A stretch of DNA of 64,000 bases from Labilibacter sediminis (GCF_005877885.1 NZ_VCHY01000002.1:409822-473821); one strand, 5' to 3'. Shown: positions 26,530 through 35,736, numbered from the stretch's first letter. Numbers and translations: made by a program. Notes: generated from the sequence alone by a model not told the origin.

Positions 26530-28491
26530 TTAAACAATTGTTCTATTTCCCAGCTCTTTAGCCAATAAACTCTTGATCTCATTCAGCCGGGTTAGCTGAC
26601 CAAAAAGACTATTTACTTTTTCTACATCTTTAGGATCTACCTGCATCATTTCTTTTGAGCATTTCTCATAAAGCCATTTGACTTTCTTCATTTTAAGCTC
26701 ATACACAATTTTAGGTACATTCCTTTCTAAATACAATTCTTCGTCTAACTTCTTTGGGCTGTTTTCCTGATACTTACGCGTAACAATATATTCCCTGCTT
26801 AATAAATCTGATGCCAACTGACTCACTTCAGCATCCATATTACTCACAAAAAACTTAACCGCCTCAAATCCCTCTTTATGATTATTTTCTTCGTAAAGCT
26901 TAAATATTTTCCCATATAAGGGATTTAAACTTTCCAGCTCATCCTCTTTCATCTGGCCAATAATATAATCACCAACGGATACTTGCGGATGCTCCTCACT
27001 CACCTCTTCTTCTTTAACCAAATTTTTATCCCCAAACTTGATAATCAGTTTTATTAACTCTCTTTCCTCAATTTCAAAAGGATTTTGAGATGCAAAAGAT
27101 GGAGTTGACACTGCACCAGAAGGAGGTGTAACAGGTACATACTGATTTTTTGAAACATTTGAACCAGCATAATTATCACCCCTGCTTTTTCCTATAATCT
27201 TAGCAATCTCATTATAAAGAACCTGCTCTTTAACCTGCATAAGAGCACTACACTCCTTTACATACTCTCCCCTAACAATTTGTTCCGGAATAACAGAAAT
27301 TGATTTAACAATATCTTGTAACAACTGTGCACGTTTCACAGGATCGCCCTGAGCATCTTTTAAAAGCAGTCCGGTTTTAAACTTAATAAAATCACCCTCG
27401 TTGGCTGCAATATACTCCTGAAGCTGATCTGCATTTCTGTTTTTTGAAAAAGAATCAGGATCTTCACCTTCCGGTAAAAGAAGAACTTTTACATTCATGC
27501 CTTGCTCCAACACCAAATCAATTCCGCGCAATGAGGCTTTGATACCTGCCGGGTCACCATCATAAATAATGGTAATATTTGGTGTAAACCGAGCAATCAA
27601 TCGAATCTGATCTACTGTTAAAGCAGTACCTGAAGAAGCAACAACATTGGTAATTCCGGACTGGTGAAAGGAAATCACATCGGTATACCCCTCCACCAAA
27701 TAGCATCGATCCTTCCTGGTTATCTCTTGTTTGGCCTGAAAAATACCATATAATATCTTACTCTTATGGTAAATTTCAGACTCCGGAGAGTTTAGGTATT
27801 TAGCGGTTTTAACATCAGTCTTTAAAATCCGACCTCCAAAGGCTGTTGGCTTTCCGGAAATACTATGAATCGGAAAAATCACACGCCCCCTGAATCTATC
27901 TGCTTTATAATTATCCCGAACTATGGATAAACCGGTCTTTTCAAGGAATTCAATTTTAAAACTATTTTTAAGCGCTTCCTCGGTTAAAGCCGCCTTGGCT
28001 TCGGGCGAATATCCTAAATCAAATTTTTGAATAATATCATCTCTAAAACCTCGGCTGCGCAAATACGACAAACCTACTGAACGACCTTCATCAGATTTAT
28101 GCAATATATTAGTAAAGTACTTTTGTGCAAAACCCGATACCGCCATCATACTCTCCCTGTCATTCTTAACCTGTTGCTGCTCCGGACTTAATTCAACCTC
28201 ATCAATATGTATATTGAATTTTTTTCCCAGCTGTTTAATGGCATCAATAAAAGAAACCTGCTCAACATCCATTAAAAAGTTAACAGCATTTCCTCCTTTA
28301 CCACAACCAAAACATTTATAAATTCCTTTATGCGGAGATACAGTAAACGATGGCGTTTTCTCGTTATGAAAAGGACAATTACCTATATAATTTATTCCTC
28401 GCTTTCGCAAAGAAACAAATTCCGACACCACATCAATTATCTGCGCCTGCGAAGTCTCAACCACCCTGTCTACGGTACCCTGATCTATCAT
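26530..28491 (-). CDS. dnaG: DNA primase
   Basis: The start is the ATG at 28491 (MIDQGTVDRVVETSQ), giving 653 aa. The N-terminal CHC2-type zinc finger (CPFHNEKTPSF ... CFGCGKGGN) is near residues 40-65. The TOPRIM core holds YLVEGYTDVISFHQ and IIYDGDPAGIKASLRG. The C-terminal helical part would contact DnaB helicase. It synthesises RNA primers at the replication fork. It is divergent from the sirtuin gene. Confidence 0.96.
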   Translation of the reverse strand: MIDQGTVDRVVETSQAQIIDVVSEFVSLRKRGINYIGNCPFHNEKTPSFTVSPHKGIYKCFGCGKGGNAVNFLMDVEQVSFIDAIKQLGKKFNIHIDEVELSPEQQQVKNDRESMMAVSGFAQKYFTNILHKSDEGRSVGLSYLRSRGFRDDIIQKFDLGYSPEAKAALTEEALKNSFKIEFLEKTGLSIVRDNYKADRFRGRVIFPIHSISGKPTAFGGRILKTDVKTAKYLNSPESEIYHKSKILYGIFQAKQEITRKDRCYLVEGYTDVISFHQSGITNVVASSGTALTVDQIRLIARFTPNITIIYDGDPAGIKASLRGIDLVLEQGMNVKVLLLPEGEDPDSFSKNRNADQLQEYIAANEGDFIKFKTGLLLKDAQGDPVKRAQLLQDIVKSISVIPEQIVRGEYVKECSALMQVKEQVLYNEIAKIIGKSRGDNYAGSNVSKNQYVPVTPPSGAVSTPSFASQNPFEIEERELIKLIIKFGDKNLVKEEEVSEEHPQVSVGDYIIGQMKEDELESLNPLYGKIFKLYEENNHKEGFEAVKFFVSNMDAEVSQLASDLLSREYIVTRKYQENSPKKLDEELYLERNVPKIVYELKMKKVKWLYEKCSKEMMQVDPKDVEKVNSLFGQLTRLNEIKSLLAKELGNRTIV

Positions 28492-28621
28492 CTGATATAA
28501 ATGCTTTTTATTAAGATGCACAAAGATACAATATAGAAAGCTATATAAAAATCAGTTCCTACTATTGAATAATTAAGAAATTAATATATTGCTTATCGTT
28601 TAATTTAAATAAAAAATACTG

Positions 28622-29305
28622 ATGCAAAAGCTTGTGGTATTATCGGGTGCAGGTATGAGCGCCGAAAGTGGAATAATAACCTTCAGAGATATGGGTGGTA
28701 TCTGGGAACAATACGATGTAACCAAAGTGGCTAGCCCCCAGGCCTGGGAAGAAACTCCACAACTGGTCATGGATTTTTACAACCAGCGCAGGAAACAACT
28801 TTTTGAATGCAAGCCCAATAAAGGTCATGAACTATTAAGTCAATTAGAAGATACTTACGACATTTCTATCATCACACAAAACGTGGATGACCTGCACGAG
28901 AGAGCCGGATCATCAAAAGTACTTCACCTGCACGGAGAGCTTAAAAAAGCACGTAGCACCAGCGACCCTTCTTTAATTTATACTTTAGATAATTGGGAAT
29001 TAAAGCTTGGCGATCTTTGTGAAAAAGGCAGTCAACTACGACCGCATATTGTTTGGTTTGGTGAATCTGTTCCGGCCATGTACGATGCTGAAAACATCAT
29101 GCAAGAAGCTGATATAGTACTCATCATAGGTACTTCGCTAAGTGTTTATCCGGCAGCAGGCTTAATACATTCTGCCCCGGGCTCAGCACATATTTATGTG
29201 ATTGATCCGGGAACTCCTGCTTTTACTCCGTCAAAAAACATTACTTTTATCCAAAAGATAGCCTCCGAAGGCCTTGAAGAGCTAATCAACAAACTTAAAA
29301 ACTAA
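28622..29305 (+). CDS. cobB: SIR2-family NAD-dependent protein deacylase
   Basis: At 227 aa, it has GAGMSAESGIITFRD and TQNVDDLHERAGS for NAD, catalytic His in LHLHGEL, and RPHIVWFGESVP. The YNQRR segment at ~residue 57 matches the Tyr-x-x-Arg of class III sirtuins, which remove succinyl/malonyl groups. The small domain reads KKARSTSDPSLIYTL...DLCEKGSQL, lacking the usual two CxxC zinc pairs. Spacing of 4 bp to the following barrel gene suggests co-transcription. Confidence 0.92.
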   Translation: MQKLVVLSGAGMSAESGIITFRDMGGIWEQYDVTKVASPQAWEETPQLVMDFYNQRRKQLFECKPNKGHELLSQLEDTYDISIITQNVDDLHERAGSSKVLHLHGELKKARSTSDPSLIYTLDNWELKLGDLCEKGSQLRPHIVWFGESVPAMYDAENIMQEADIVLIIGTSLSVYPAAGLIHSAPGSAHIYVIDPGTPAFTPSKNITFIQKIASEGLEELINKLKN

Positions 29306-29309
29306 TCAT

Positions 29310-29963
29310 ATGATCATCCCTAACAACCTGAAGAAGATATTAATCATCGTTTTAATCATATGTCCGCTAAGCATAAAAGCTCAGGATTTTAAGGCCGGAA
29401 TGCTGGCAGGAGGAGTATTTAGTCAGGTAGACGGCGACAGCTATGCAGGCTTTAACAAACTTGGATTGGTCACAGGACTATACGTTTCCCGGGAATTTTC
29501 AGACATTTGGAGCGGGCAATTTGAAATAGTTTACAAACAAAAAGGAAGTCGTCATAATCCGAATGAATCAATAGAAGATTACACCAAGTACAAACTTAAT
29601 CTGAACTATATTGAGGTTCCGGTAATGGCAAAAATAAAAGTCAATAAGTTTTCTTTTGAAGGTGGAGTGACCATGGGTATGCTTATTAATTCTTTAGAAG
29701 AAGATGAATATGGTGATGTGGGAGCAACTGTAGAATTTGAAGATTTTGAATGGGGTTCGCTGGTTGGCGTTAATTACCAGTTTCATGAAAAAATGTATGC
29801 AAATATTCGTTGGGCCTATTCTTTAAGTAGAGTTCGCAAGGCGTACGGCGGGGACTTCGACGACCAAAAGCCTCCACACTGGAGAGACGGAAAGTTTGGT
29901 CAGTATAACCACTCTGTTTCCTTATCAGTTTATTACGAGTTCGATAAGCTCTTTAACAGATAA
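29310..29963 (+). CDS. outer-membrane beta-barrel protein (porin-family, PF13568-like)
   Basis: This 217-aa protein has a signal peptide ending SIKAQ, then FKAGMLAGGVFSQVDGDSYAGFNKLGLVTGLYV, typical of the small outer-membrane barrel family common in Bacteroidota. Later strands (YKLNLNYIEVPVMAKIKV, HSVSLSVYYEF) alternate as expected. Function is unknown. Confidence 0.87.
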   Translation: MIIPNNLKKILIIVLIICPLSIKAQDFKAGMLAGGVFSQVDGDSYAGFNKLGLVTGLYVSREFSDIWSGQFEIVYKQKGSRHNPNESIEDYTKYKLNLNYIEVPVMAKIKVNKFSFEGGVTMGMLINSLEEDEYGDVGATVEFEDFEWGSLVGVNYQFHEKMYANIRWAYSLSRVRKAYGGDFDDQKPPHWRDGKFGQYNHSVSLSVYYEFDKLFNR

Positions 29964-29970
29964 GTTTAAA

Positions 29971-30663
29971 TTATATCGATGCATAAGCCAAAGTAGCAAC
30001 ATTAATCTTTATATCCTTTATGGACTTTAATTTTTTGGCACAAGCTTCCAAAGTGGCGCCTGTGGTTAAAACATCATCAACCAACAAAATATTACAGCCT
30101 TCGAACTTTTCTCCTGATACAATATTAAATACATCCTCAACATTCTCCCATCTTTGATATCTCCCTTTTCTGGTTTGCGTTGAAGTATGGTAGCTTTTAA
30201 ATAATAAATCTGTTTTCAACGGGACAGATAAAACCTCACTTAATCCTTTTGCTATCCACTCACTCTGATTATAACCTCTTTCTTTAAACTTACGTGGATG
30301 GAGAGGCACAGGGACTATAAAATCCAAATTCTTAAAATAATTAACTTCAGATAAGTCTCTGGCATATATTTTACCCAACTCATAACCAAGCTCCTTTTGT
30401 TGACGATATTTTAGACTGTGCAAGATATTTTTAACCTTACTCTCTTTAGTATACAATAAATATGAAGATGCCTTTTCAATATTTACCCTCCCCCAAAAAA
30501 GTTTTTCTACTGGATTATGATTCGCCATATGAAAATAAGATCGGGGCAACGCTCGTTCACACAATTTACATATATGCTTCTCGTGCATATGCAAGGCTCT
30601 TGAGCAGATAAGGCATATCTTTGGAAAGAACAAATTAAAAAAGTCTGATAAATAGGGTATCAT
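29971..30663 (-). CDS. comF: ComF-family phosphoribosyltransferase-like protein
   Basis: This 230-aa protein has an N-terminal zinc ribbon (CLICSRALHMHEKHICKLC) and a C-terminal PRTase domain with the PRPP loop ILLVDDVLTTGATLEACAKKL. In competent bacteria ComFC aids DNA uptake/transformation, with a ligand role suggested for the PRTase fold. The middle segment (VPLHPRKFKERGYNQSEWIAKGL) is characteristic. Confidence 0.92.
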   Translation of the reverse strand: MIPYLSDFFNLFFPKICLICSRALHMHEKHICKLCERALPRSYFHMANHNPVEKLFWGRVNIEKASSYLLYTKESKVKNILHSLKYRQQKELGYELGKIYARDLSEVNYFKNLDFIVPVPLHPRKFKERGYNQSEWIAKGLSEVLSVPLKTDLLFKSYHTSTQTRKGRYQRWENVEDVFNIVSGEKFEGCNILLVDDVLTTGATLEACAKKLKSIKDIKINVATLAYASI

Positions 30664-30816
30664 AGATTTAGTTTGGTTTATCCAAAAATAGCAATATTAA
30701 TAAACTATATACGCCTTTAGCACATAGGCTTCATGACTTTAATTCAAAAAGAATCTAAAATCATTGAATTAACTTTTATATAAACCGCTATTAATATTTA
30801 GCTAATACTAAGCCTG

Positions 30817-30824
30817 TATGTTTG
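30817..30824 (+). promoter_or_regulatory. Bacteroidota -7 promoter box (TATGTTTG)
   Basis: TATGTTTG fits the TAnnTTTG consensus, 25 bp before the start codon of the small CarboxypepD-reg-like gene, giving a short 5' leader. No clear -33 TTTG is seen. Confidence 0.55.
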
Positions 30825-30849
30825 CATTGTAAAATTAAAACAGGAAAAA

Positions 30850-31185
30850 ATGAAAACCACATTACAGATTATAGGCTTACTTACTATTGTATTATTCAGC
30901 AGCTTTAAAGGAGAAAAAGATGCAGGAACAACTGCTACTACTGCTAACATTGAAGGAATAGTAATTGACGAAACAAGTGGAGAAACTTTAGTGGGCGTTG
31001 AAGTATTTATTGAAGGAACTGATCTAAAAACGTATACTGATTTTGACGGAAACTTTGTTTTTAACAACATGAACGTTGGGGAGTATTCAATTTCAGCCAA
31101 ACTAATTTCATACAAAAGCAAGAAAATAAATATCAATACAAGTAACAATACTAATTTAAAACTGAAGATGAATCTTCAGAATTAA
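30850..31185 (+). CDS. small exported protein with carboxypeptidase-regulatory-like domain
   Basis: This 111-aa protein has a signal peptide (MKTTLQIIGLLTIVLFSSFKG). The domain ANIEGIVIDETSGETLVGVEVFIEGTDLKTYTDFDGNFVFNNMNVGEYSISAKLISYKSKKINI is the CarboxypepD_reg-like beta-sandwich usually found at the N-terminus of TonB-dependent receptors. Here it stands alone without a barrel. Envelope location is inferred. AGGAAAAA precedes the ATG. Confidence 0.87.
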   Translation: MKTTLQIIGLLTIVLFSSFKGEKDAGTTATTANIEGIVIDETSGETLVGVEVFIEGTDLKTYTDFDGNFVFNNMNVGEYSISAKLISYKSKKININTSNNTNLKLKMNLQN

Positions 31186-31203
31186 CATTAGTTTAACATA
31201 CAC

Positions 31204-31239
31204 AAAATAGGCGATTGATTTTTTCAGTCGCCTATTTTT
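31204..31239 (+). terminator. rho-independent terminator
   Basis: AAAATAGGCGA pairs with TCGCCTATTTT, with an inner TGA/TCA, followed by a T-rich tract, 19 bp after the preceding stop. Confidence 0.88.
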
Positions 31240-31431
31240 CTTTATATCAACCACATACTCCACCACCCCAAGAAACACGGTAAAACTTAACATTGAATAT
31301 TTGCTTTACATGTAAATTCTATCTTAATTTGATGTTAGGATAAAACAAACACACACAGGGTTTTATCTTAATAGCGCCAGCTATTGTATTATAAGGGAGG
31401 CTTTTAATATTAATAATAAAATTTGAAAGCC

Positions 31432-31890
31432 ATGAGAATATTAATGACACTATTGGCATTGGTTTGTTTAGTAACAACCAGCCAAGCGCAATTAACCTTG
31501 AAAGAAGACGGTTTATATTACAACCCGCAAGGCGAACTTTTTACCGGAACACATACCGAATATTTTTCTAATGGAAATAAAAGAATTGAAATGACCGTTG
31601 TTGACGGAATGAAACATGGTATTTCAACCTATTATTTCGAAAATAAACAAAAACAGGAAACGCGTTCTTTTAAGAACAATCAAATGGATGGCCTCTGGGA
31701 AACATGGAATGAAAAGGGAATTAAAATTGCTGTTGCTAACTACAAAAAGGGAGTGAAGCATGGTAAATGGATTATTTACGATGAAGACGGAACACTAAGG
31801 TATGACATGCAATATGAAGACGGAAAGAAAGTAGGTACTTGGAAAATCTACAATGAAGACGGTAAATTAAAAGCAGAAAAACAATATTAA
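31432..31890 (+). CDS. exported MORN-repeat protein (YwqK-like)
   Basis: The ATG at 31432 (MRILMTLLALVCLVTTSQAQ) is preferred over TTG at 31423; 152 aa. After the signal peptide come five to six MORN-type repeats (GTHTEYFSNGNKRIEM, GISTYYFENKQKQETRSF, GLWETWNEKG, GKWIIYDEDG, GTWKIYNEDG). The YwqK name refers to an annotated antitoxin-like family, but nothing here supports a toxin-antitoxin role. An AGGGAGG sequence lies 31 bp upstream. Confidence 0.85.
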   Translation: MRILMTLLALVCLVTTSQAQLTLKEDGLYYNPQGELFTGTHTEYFSNGNKRIEMTVVDGMKHGISTYYFENKQKQETRSFKNNQMDGLWETWNEKGIKIAVANYKKGVKHGKWIIYDEDGTLRYDMQYEDGKKVGTWKIYNEDGKLKAEKQY

Positions 31891-31915
31891 CTAAAACGAC
31901 AGAGTAAAAAATTAT

Positions 31916-31953
31916 AATAGGAAATGGAGTAATTCATTTCCTATTTTTTTTAT
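31916..31953 (+). terminator. rho-independent terminator
   Basis: AATAGGAAATG and CATTTCCTATT enclose 8 nt and are followed by a T-run, 26 bp past the MORN gene stop. Confidence 0.92.
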
Positions 31954-32047
31954 TTGAACTTGGTATAAATAGCTCCCCAAGCTCCTTATAATGCCGTAAA
32001 AATCATAACTTAACACTTCAAAAAATACAACTATAACATATTACAAT

Positions 32048-32959
32048 ATGGAACGTAGAGATTTTTTAAGAACAGGTGTGGGACTAAGCCTGCTAAGCGG
32101 GATGGGGCCATTATTCGGAGGACTTGATTCATTAATGGCTAATACAAAATCTCAAACTCAACTGGCTGCTGTCAGAGGAGGAGAACCTGAAGAGATGTTT
32201 GACAAAGCTATTGAAGCTCTTGGCGGCATGAGTAAATTCGTAAAAAAAGGACAAACTGTAGTTGTAAAACCTAACATAGGCTGGGATGCTCCTCCTGAAA
32301 GAGCAGCAAATACCAATCCTAAATTAGTGGGAAGAATTATTAAACACTGTTTTAATGCAGGCGCTTCAGAAGTTAATGTTTTTGATAATACATGCAATAA
32401 ATGGGATCGGTGCTACCAAAACAGCCAAATTGAAAAATATGCCAAAGAGGCAGGTGCTAAAATGGTTCCGGGCAACACAGAGAACTACTACAAGCCAGTC
32501 TCTATAGAGAAAGGCATCAGTCTTAAAAACACCAAAGTACATAACCTTATACAAAATTCGGATGTTTTTATAAATGTTCCGGTACTTAAGCACCATGCAT
32601 CAACCAAACTATCCTTAGGAATGAAAAACCTGATGGGCGTTGTATGGGACAGAAAATTTTACCATAAAAACGACCTTAACCAGTGCATTGCAGATTTCAC
32701 CACCTTCCGCAAACCCGACTTAACCATTATTGATGGTTATAATATGATGACCAAAAACGGGCCACGAGGTGTTTCTACAGCTGATGTTGTTAACCTAAAG
32801 GCACTCATAGCCTCAACAGACATTGTTGCTACTGATGCCGCTGCAGCTAAAATGTTTGGATTAGAACCGGAAGAAGTTGGACATATTAAGATTGCACATG
32901 AAATGGGCATTGGTAATATGAACCTTAATGAATTAAACATCACTAGAATTAAAATCTAA
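32048..32959 (+). CDS. Tat-exported DUF362 protein
   Basis: At 303 aa, the N-terminus MERRDFLRTGVGLSLLSGMGP is a twin-arginine signal. The rest is DUF362 (VKPNIGWDAPPERAANTNPKLV, NVPVLKHHASTKLSLGMKNLMGVVWDR, VATDAAAAKMFGLEPEEVGHI). DUF362 proteins often accompany ferredoxin-type proteins but have no settled function. This copy lacks its own 4Fe-4S motifs. It is 4 bp upstream of an iron-sulfur membrane protein, so the two are almost certainly co-translated and work together at the periplasmic face. Confidence 0.9.
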   Translation: MERRDFLRTGVGLSLLSGMGPLFGGLDSLMANTKSQTQLAAVRGGEPEEMFDKAIEALGGMSKFVKKGQTVVVKPNIGWDAPPERAANTNPKLVGRIIKHCFNAGASEVNVFDNTCNKWDRCYQNSQIEKYAKEAGAKMVPGNTENYYKPVSIEKGISLKNTKVHNLIQNSDVFINVPVLKHHASTKLSLGMKNLMGVVWDRKFYHKNDLNQCIADFTTFRKPDLTIIDGYNMMTKNGPRGVSTADVVNLKALIASTDIVATDAAAAKMFGLEPEEVGHIKIAHEMGIGNMNLNELNITRIKI

Positions 32960-32963
32960 TAAG

Positions 32964-34544
32964 ATGAACTATTCGACATTAAAGAGAACAAGAGTGCTAC
33001 TTGCGCTCTTGTTCTTTTTTGCAATATTTACTTCATTTACTGACATCTACGAACTTTTACCGGAGAAAACCATCTCCAATATTATATTCTTACAATTTAT
33101 ACCTTCCTTACTAAAATTTATACAAATTACCAGTTTGGCAGGTATTGGCTATATCATAATCATTGCCTTAACCGTTCTCTTCGGAAGGATATATTGCTCA
33201 ACGATTTGCCCATTAGGTATACTTCAGGATATTTTCTCTTTTGTCGCTAAAAAAAGAAGTAAAAACAAAATATTCTATAAATACAAAAAGCCACACTTCA
33301 TTATACGATATACTCTTCTTTCCCTAACTGTCATAAGCTTAATAGCCGGCATATCTCTTGCTATTAATCTATTAGATCCCTATAGTAATACAGGTAGAAT
33401 TTTTACATATAGCGTAAAACCAGTTCTCGTTTGGCTAAATAATTTCATATCAGGATTTTTACAAAATCAAAAAATATACACTCTGCATATCATTGAACTT
33501 GGCAAAACACCTCTTGCCATTACATTATATACCTTAACTTTCTTTCTTTTTATTGCATATTTATCATACAAAAGAGGGCGTCTGTTTTGTAACACTATTT
33601 GTCCGGTTGGCACATTACTGGGATTTTTATCTAAACAATCAATCTTTAAAATAAAAATCGATAATCAAAGCTGCAGCAAATGTGGGAAATGCTCAAGTGT
33701 TTGTAAAAGTGAATGCATCGATTTAAAACATCAAAAAATTGACTATTCAAGATGTGTATCCTGCTTTAATTGCTTACCCGTATGTGAGGATAATGCTATT
33801 GACTTTCACTTCATAAAAAAACAGACTAGCAGCATTAACCCCTCGGAATCAGAAAAAAAAGTTGACAGAAGAAGTGCTATTAGTACCATGCTTGCATTAA
33901 CAGCAAGCTCAACAATACTTGCGCAAGGAAAAAATCAACACAGGCAAGGAAGACATAAAGAATACAAATTAACTATTCGCGAGAATGCTATCTCTCCTCC
34001 TGGTTCGAAAAATATCGATCGATTTAACTCATTATGCACAGCCTGTGGTTTATGTATATCAGCATGCCCTACCAATGTTTTACAACCATCCCTTATGGAG
34101 TACGGTTTAATAGGATTTATGCAACCTCACATGGATTATGCACATACTGGCTTTTGCAATTTCGATTGTAACAGGTGTGGAGAAATTTGTCCAACCGGTG
34201 CAATTTTACCTTTACCTCTTCCGCAAAAACAATTAACACAATTAGGAAAGGCTGTTTTTATTAAGCGAAATTGTGTGGTACACCGCGACGGAACAGATTG
34301 TGGAGCATGCTCAGAACATTGCCCAACAAAAGCTGTTGACATGGTTCCTTACAGAGACGGACTGGTTATTCCTCAAGTAAATCAGGAAATTTGTATTGGT
34401 TGTGGCGCTTGTGAACACCCTTGCCCTGTAGAATATCCTCACAAAGCTATTTTCGTTGAGTCGAACATCGTACATGCATTGGCAGAGAAACCAAAAGAAG
34501 AAGAAAGTCAGCACAAACCTATTGAAGACGATTTTCCTTTTTAA
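32964..34544 (+). CDS. NapH/NapG-like polyferredoxin membrane fusion
   Basis: This 526-aa protein has an N half with four membrane segments and the NapH/MauN-type pairs YCSTICPLG and FCNTICPVG, then two [4Fe-4S] motifs (CSKCGKCSSVCKSEC, CVSCFNCLPVCE, residues ~235-275). A second arginine pair with a hydrophobic run (DRRSAISTMLALTASS, ~300) resembles a Tat signal. It is followed by a NapG-like domain with four more cluster motifs (CTACGLCISACP, CNFDCNRCGEICP, CGACSEHCP, CIGCGACEHPCP). It probably passes quinol electrons to a periplasmic acceptor. No nap reductase is present here, so the acceptor is unknown. Confidence 0.87.
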   Translation: MNYSTLKRTRVLLALLFFFAIFTSFTDIYELLPEKTISNIIFLQFIPSLLKFIQITSLAGIGYIIIIALTVLFGRIYCSTICPLGILQDIFSFVAKKRSKNKIFYKYKKPHFIIRYTLLSLTVISLIAGISLAINLLDPYSNTGRIFTYSVKPVLVWLNNFISGFLQNQKIYTLHIIELGKTPLAITLYTLTFFLFIAYLSYKRGRLFCNTICPVGTLLGFLSKQSIFKIKIDNQSCSKCGKCSSVCKSECIDLKHQKIDYSRCVSCFNCLPVCEDNAIDFHFIKKQTSSINPSESEKKVDRRSAISTMLALTASSTILAQGKNQHRQGRHKEYKLTIRENAISPPGSKNIDRFNSLCTACGLCISACPTNVLQPSLMEYGLIGFMQPHMDYAHTGFCNFDCNRCGEICPTGAILPLPLPQKQLTQLGKAVFIKRNCVVHRDGTDCGACSEHCPTKAVDMVPYRDGLVIPQVNQEICIGCGACEHPCPVEYPHKAIFVESNIVHALAEKPKEEESQHKPIEDDFPF

Positions 34545-34585
34545 AAAAAATTCATTTATCATGAGCTTATTGGTTCATGATAAAT
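34543..34585. terminator. terminator between convergent NapGH-like and Rieske-like genes
   Basis: ATTTATCATGA and TCATGATAAAT form an 11-bp stem. The minus strand ends in GAATTTTTTTT, so termination of the lipoprotein gene is clearest. Confidence 0.85.
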
Positions 34586-34605
34586 AAATCCTAATCATCA
34601 TCTGT

Positions 34606-35052
34606 TTAGTACCAAATGTATAAATTACCATTTCTAACTTCGGTATTGTACCCTTGTAACGGCCATTTACTCGGTCCTTCAATCACTCCCCCATACTCAG
34701 TATTCACAGAAAACTCACTTTTGCAAGTTGGACAAATACAATATCCCATATTATCCCCATCAATCTCCACCAGGCTATTCACATGCTTTTCATGGGGACA
34801 CATTATATCAAATGCATAAAACTCCTCGCTATGCAACTTAAAAATCACAACACCATGAAGCCCTAAACGCCTTCCATAGGTATCTCTTTCTACAATAAAA
34901 CTTTGATTTTGTAAATAAAGTGGATTCTGATTAATAAGGTCCAACTGCCCTGTAAAACGAACTTTAGGAATTATTTCTTCACTATCCTTTTTACAAGCTC
35001 CTATAAATGGGATAATACATAAAACTGCAATTACTAAAACTAACCGGTTCAT
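34606..35052 (-). CDS. Rieske-like lipoprotein with CxH/CxxC ligand set
   Basis: This 148-aa protein has a lipobox FIGAC (Cys20). The C-terminal part resembles a Rieske fold: C85-P-H87 and, after 19 residues, C107-P-T-C110-K-S-E-F, where classical Rieske proteins have CPxH. An additional Cys105 is present. The cluster would thus be 3Cys:1His or another type. It is anchored on the periplasmic side or in the outer membrane. Convergent with the DUF362/NapGH-like pair, hinting at a shared redox role, but on a separate transcript. Confidence 0.72.
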   Translation of the reverse strand: MNRLVLVIAVLCIIPFIGACKKDSEEIIPKVRFTGQLDLINQNPLYLQNQSFIVERDTYGRRLGLHGVVIFKLHSEEFYAFDIMCPHEKHVNSLVEIDGDNMGYCICPTCKSEFSVNTEYGGVIEGPSKWPLQGYNTEVRNGNLYIWY

Positions 35053-35212
35053 TCATTAAAATATTAATAGATAATCAAGGTCAAACTTATTAAAAACAAG
35101 CAAATTTATCCTCAATCCGCATAACAAATTGTGTATCTACCATAAAAAACTCAGGTCTCACATGTTATATTCAACAGATATTTTCTAACTTTATTGTTTC
35201 AAAACAAACAAA

Positions 35213-35620
35213 ATGGACGATTTCGGGACTATCATATATATCATTTTTACGATTATTGCGGTTGTTTTTAGCATAATCAAAAAAAGCAATCAAAAAACAA
35301 ATCCTACTACGCCACCTGCAAGTACAGATAGTTTTGATCCTTTTGAAGAAGACATCCCTTCTTTTGAAAGTATATTTGGAGAAAAGCAAACACCTCCAAC
35401 TCCTGAACCCGTCGCTTCTTCAAAACCAACTAAACCTACAAAAGTTTTAGATGAACTTGAAAAGAAGAAAAAAGAAATAGACGACCGTTTTGCCAGAATA
35501 AAAAAAACAGACGTATCACACAAACAGGAAGTTGAAGATATTTCAAAGCAGGATGAAAGGTGGTTTAACCTTAGAGAAGCCGTTATCTATTCTGAAATAC
35601 TAAAACGCCCCAACCTGTAA
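35213..35620 (+). CDS. single-pass membrane protein with Pro-rich and coiled-coil parts, unknown
   Basis: This 135-aa protein has one N-terminal membrane helix (GTIIYIIFTIIAVVFSII), then a Thr/Pro-rich linker (TNPTTPPASTDSFDPFEEDIPSFESIFGE), then a charged segment (LDELEKKKKEIDDRFARIKK) and a conserved-looking tail NLREAVIYSEILKRPNL. The tail is seen at the C-terminus of small Bacteroidota proteins next to housekeeping genes. No function assigned. Confidence 0.8.
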   Translation: MDDFGTIIYIIFTIIAVVFSIIKKSNQKTNPTTPPASTDSFDPFEEDIPSFESIFGEKQTPPTPEPVASSKPTKPTKVLDELEKKKKEIDDRFARIKKTDVSHKQEVEDISKQDERWFNLREAVIYSEILKRPNL

Positions 35621-35661
35621 AGAAGCGAATCAATCGCAATTTTTTTTTAGCACATAATTTA

Positions 35662-35669
35662 TATCTTTG
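35662..35669 (+). promoter_or_regulatory. Bacteroidota -7 promoter box (TATCTTTG) for greA
   Basis: TATCTTTG matches TAnnTTTG and is located 68 bp upstream of greA, whose RBS AGGAGG at 35722 is strong. Confidence 0.6.
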
Positions 35670-35736
35670 CAACAAAGAGTTTCGGTTACCGGGATTCTTT
35701 ATTTTTTTATATAGAACTTATTAGGAGGAAGAAAAG

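Noticed and set aside
31432..31890. YwqK label as evidence for a toxin-antitoxin system
   Set aside because: It is a secreted MORN-repeat protein with no toxin partner nearby; both flanking genes have other roles.
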